Shown piece by piece: positions 61,435 to 64,000 of a DNA stretch of 64,000 nt. Position 1 is the first letter of the stretch, and each line of letters begins with the position of its first letter. The stretch is from CAINVV01 sp963663005 (GTDB lineage: Bacteria > Bacteroidota > Bacteroidia > Bacteroidales > Prolixibacteraceae). The DNA lies in assembly GCA_963663005.2 (NCBI GenBank), contig CAXXHH010000017.1, forward strand, positions 62,001 through 126,000. Direction: 5' to 3'. The notes beneath the pieces were generated by a model that saw only the letters and a list, made by a program, of their open reading frames with translations, did no database searches and was not told the DNA's origin. A program made the position numbers and the translations under genes.

Positions 61435-63441
61435 GTGGAAATTTTGGATGACGCATCCCTGCTAAATGGGTGCTTACTGTTTACTATACTGGCTGTTTTA
61501 CTGATCTTAATCACCTCCAAAAAAGTCAGTAGCCTTATCACAACGCTTGTTGTAATTTACACGGCAGCCTCGACGAGCTGGATTGCAATTAAAGCGCTTC
61601 TGTTCCGATCCGTCGAATTGACGCTGAGCTTTGGAAGCTTTGCAGGAGAGGTGCTGCTCAAAATTGACGGACTCGCTGCCTGGTTCATGCTTATTATAAA
61701 CATCACGGTTGTGACTGGCTTTTTTTACGGATCGGGCTATTTGAAAACCTATTCCTTGACCAAGTCTAAAATAAGTCTTCACTGGATACTGCTTCTGCTC
61801 TTCCATCTGTCCATGCTCTTCGTTTGCATGATTCAAAACGGTTTTGCCTTTCTGGTTGTATGGGAAATCATGTCTCTTTCTTCCATGATGCTGGTACTTT
61901 TTGACCATGAAAATCCCAAGACCTTCAAAGCTGCGTTGAACTATTTTGTTCAGATGCATATTGGTGTAACGCTACTCACTATTGGGTTTATATGGGTTTA
62001 TAACCAAACGGGTTCATTCAGCTTTGATGCACTGAATATCTACTTTCATTCGAATCATAACCTTTGGCTATTCTTATTGTTCTTTATCGGATTTGGAATT
62101 AAAGCTGGTTTCATCCCTTTTCACAGTTGGTTACCACATGCTCATCCTGCAGCTCCGGCGCATGTATCCGGCATCATGTCGGGTGTAATCGTAAAACTTG
62201 GAATATATGGTATACTGCGGGTTATCACCTATTTAAAGAGTGATTTTTTGTTGATAGGAGAAATTATTCTGACAATCTCAATCTTATCCGGTTTATACGG
62301 AATCCTGAATGCTGCGGTGCACCGGGATTTTAAACGGATGCTCGCCTATTGCACCATCGAAAATATAGGAATCATCGGTATAGGTATAGGAATCGGTCTT
62401 ATGGGAATTGGAAATGACTCACCATTAATGTATTACCTTGGTTTTGGCGGAGCGTTGCTCCATGTTTTGAATCACTCTCTTTTCAAATCACTCCTTTTTT
62501 ACAGTGCAGGATCTATCTATCAGCAAAGCCACACGCAGAATATGGAAAACCTGGGGGGATTGATCAAATCCATGCCCAAAACAGCGGTAATTTTTCTGAT
62601 AGGGGCATTGGCTATTGGAGGACTCCCACCTTTCAATGGTTTTGTCTCTGAATTTTTAATCTACAAAGGACTTATTGAAGGTATACACTCAACCAACATA
62701 AGCCAGATAATTTTGTTTGTGCTTTCCCTGGCCGGACTGAGCATTATTGGTGGATTGTCAGTTCTGACGTTTACAAAGGCTTTCGGATCCATTTTTTTGG
62801 GTCAACCCAGAACTACCCTACCCCATCCTGCCCGTGAGGTTTCCGGATTGATGCTGGCACCCCAATATATTATTATTGGTATTATGCTCAGTATCGCGTT
62901 TCTGCCGCAGTTTTATATGAATATTATTGGAAATATACTTTTATCGATCAACCCGAATCAGGCTGATTTGGGGATAGTTTCCGGAATTTCAGGAACAGTG
63001 GCACAAATCGGTCTTTATTTTTTATTGCTGGCTGGTATTATACTTGTTGTCTGGGCAATTCGTTCCAAGGCGCTTAAAACCAGATCAGAACGAATAGAGA
63101 CAACCTGGGGATGCGGTTATGTTGCGCCAAATAGCCGTCAGCAGTACACGGCAAAATCTTTTTCCAAGCCTTTGGGTAAAATATTCAATTTCCTGCTGAT
63201 TGAACGCAAACAATTTGATGAGTTAAAGCCACAAGAGATATTTCCTCGAAAGAAATCATACATATCGCATTATCAGGATTTTTTTGAACATAATTTAATC
63301 AACCCTGTTACTGAACGGTTGGTTTATTCGGCCAACTATTTCAGTTTTGTTCAGAATGGAAGGATACAATCCTATGTGTTATATGGGATTGTGTTCATTT
63401 TGGCCATGTTCGTCCTGACGGTATTCAATTTTGTATCATGA
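61435..63441 (+). CDS. HyfB/NuoL-like proton-translocating membrane subunit
   Basis: The 668-residue protein (GTG start) is a complex I-type antiporter-like subunit with about 14-16 helices. Conserved charged residues are in VVWEIMSLSSM (Glu), FGIKAGFIPFHSWLPHAHPA (Lys) and LFKSLLFYSAGSI (Lys). The C-terminal WGCGYVAPNSRQQYTAKSFS is typical of HyfB/HycC of group 4 hydrogenase-type complexes rather than NuoL. It couples redox to ion transport. Its stop overlaps the next gene's start (ATGA). Whether it belongs to a hydrogenase or a related (Ehr) complex is not visible. Confidence 0.85.
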   Translation: MEILDDASLLNGCLLFTILAVLLILITSKKVSSLITTLVVIYTAASTSWIAIKALLFRSVELTLSFGSFAGEVLLKIDGLAAWFMLIINITVVTGFFYGSGYLKTYSLTKSKISLHWILLLLFHLSMLFVCMIQNGFAFLVVWEIMSLSSMMLVLFDHENPKTFKAALNYFVQMHIGVTLLTIGFIWVYNQTGSFSFDALNIYFHSNHNLWLFLLFFIGFGIKAGFIPFHSWLPHAHPAAPAHVSGIMSGVIVKLGIYGILRVITYLKSDFLLIGEIILTISILSGLYGILNAAVHRDFKRMLAYCTIENIGIIGIGIGIGLMGIGNDSPLMYYLGFGGALLHVLNHSLFKSLLFYSAGSIYQQSHTQNMENLGGLIKSMPKTAVIFLIGALAIGGLPPFNGFVSEFLIYKGLIEGIHSTNISQIILFVLSLAGLSIIGGLSVLTFTKAFGSIFLGQPRTTLPHPAREVSGLMLAPQYIIIGIMLSIAFLPQFYMNIIGNILLSINPNQADLGIVSGISGTVAQIGLYFLLLAGIILVVWAIRSKALKTRSERIETTWGCGYVAPNSRQQYTAKSFSKPLGKIFNFLLIERKQFDELKPQEIFPRKKSYISHYQDFFEHNLINPVTERLVYSANYFSFVQNGRIQSYVLYGIVFILAMFVLTVFNFVS

Positions 63442-64000
63442 ATCTGATTGCCCCATTTTTGTTGACTCCTTTCATAGGATTACTGATCATACCCTTTCTA
63501 AAAGGGAATGGAAAAGGAGTCCTTGCTCTGGGATTGCTCGCCCTAAATGCGGTGCTTTCCGGGTACATGGCAGTCAAAAGTTTGGGGGGAGAAATAATCT
63601 CCATCACTCTTTCCGGAAGTTATGTTACCGGTCCAATTCCCCTCAGGATTGATGCGCTTTCCGGATGGTTTATCCTGATAATCAATTTGATATTCTTGAC
63701 GGGGGCTCTTTATGGGTTTTCATATTTAAAAGCATATAAGGAACGTCGCAACAGCCTCACCCTTCATTATATCGTTCTCGTTTTGCAGCATACCTCTTTG
63801 ATCAGCATTTGTGCTATTCAGAATAGTTTGGCATTTCTAATTGCGTGGGAGATACTGGCGTTGACCTCCTTTTTGATGATTATTTTTGAGCATGAAAACC
63901 AGGTCACTATCAAAGCCGGAATTAATTACCTGATCCAAGCCCATTTTTCTATCGTATTTCTAATGGTTGGTTTTCTTTGGATACTCAATAAAACAGGTAG
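63438..64000 (+). CDS. Second HyfB/NuoL-like subunit, 3' end cut by window
   Basis: The plus strand encodes at least 187 residues starting MNLIAPFLLTPFIGLLIIPF and continuing past the edge. It has the same family marks as its neighbour: SGWFILIINLIFLTGALYGF, AWEILALTSFLMIIFEHEN (Glu) and KAGINYLIQAHFSIVFLMVG. The ATG at 63438 overlaps the upstream TGA (ATGA). Two such subunits side by side indicate a multi-subunit ion-pumping complex with the remaining genes outside the window. Confidence 0.8.
   Translation, partial: MNLIAPFLLTPFIGLLIIPFLKGNGKGVLALGLLALNAVLSGYMAVKSLGGEIISITLSGSYVTGPIPLRIDALSGWFILIINLIFLTGALYGFSYLKAYKERRNSLTLHYIVLVLQHTSLISICAIQNSLAFLIAWEILALTSFLMIIFEHENQVTIKAGINYLIQAHFSIVFLMVGFLWILNKTG

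Noticed and set aside
61507..61959. 150-codon ORF on the minus strand inside the HyfB-like gene
   Set aside because: It is antisense to a well-supported membrane protein gene and its product has no recognisable motif.

Overview
The window is a 64 kb stretch of an AT-rich chromosome from a member of the Bacteroidota. This rests on Bacteroidota-type promoters (TTTG, about 19 bp, then TAnnTTTG), a TonB-dependent receptor with the extended N-terminus typical of the phylum, a fused E1 alpha/beta 2-oxoacid dehydrogenase, a short ATP synthase epsilon subunit, and family assignments throughout. A Crp/Fnr-ferredoxin-cupin cluster with an HcpR-like palindrome, an NAD-linked PyrK/PyrD pair and a HyfB-like membrane module suggest an anaerobe or facultative anaerobe. 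The exact family cannot be named from this sequence. I see no insertion sequence, prophage, CRISPR array or rRNA operon, so this is core chromosome.

Layout. 0-4.8 kb: pabC (cut by the edge), pabB, a Crp/Fnr regulator and a divergent ferredoxin and cupin, then DUF502 and YugP-like membrane proteins. 4.9-7.5 kb: a GNAT-like protein and a serine hydrolase. 7.6-19.2 kb: a long co-directional run of agmatine deiminase, N-carbamoylputrescine amidase, a cytidylate-kinase-like protein, the complete F1Fo ATP synthase (atpZ, a membrane protein, atpB-E-F-H-A-G-D-C) and a carboxynorspermidine-dehydrogenase-like gene, closed by a strong terminator. Polyamine genes therefore bracket the ATP synthase. 19.4-24 kb: a sigma factor, a small winged-helix-like protein, a secreted beta-propeller-like protein, tRNA-Lys(TTT), an SDR and LysE. 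24.2-30.4 kb: esterase, Nudix, aminopeptidase P and a large secreted putative metalloprotease/propeller/barrel protein. 30.9-33.3 kb: XRE regulator, pyrK and pyrD. 33.4-40.3 kb: serine hydrolase, branched-chain-type 2-oxoacid dehydrogenase (E2, fused E1), flavodoxin, glucosaminidase and mgsA. 40.4-50.5 kb: TPR protein, gyrA, clpC, mazG, phoH, purC and a thioredoxin-like protein. 50.7-56.5 kb: TonB receptor, a TAT-exported GH109-like Gfo/Idh/MocA protein, a sugar MFS transporter and a ROK kinase. 56.6-59.7 kb: ung, a frameshifted MurU-like nucleotidyltransferase, a 42-residue Cys-rich protein and a kinase fused to a RapZ C-terminal domain. 59.8-60.9 kb: rplI-rpsR-rpsF. 61.4-64 kb: two tandem HyfB/NuoL-like subunits, the second cut by the window edge.

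The most unusual items are the AmgK-RapZ-like fusion beside a MurU-like gene that carries two homopolymer frameshifts (a candidate peptidoglycan-sugar recycling and sensing module), a perfect 66-bp palindrome holding the ends of two convergent genes, a 21-bp palindrome in which clpC and mazG both end in the same mirrored codons, the two adjacent HyfB-like subunits, and a candidate attenuator in the pyrK leader.
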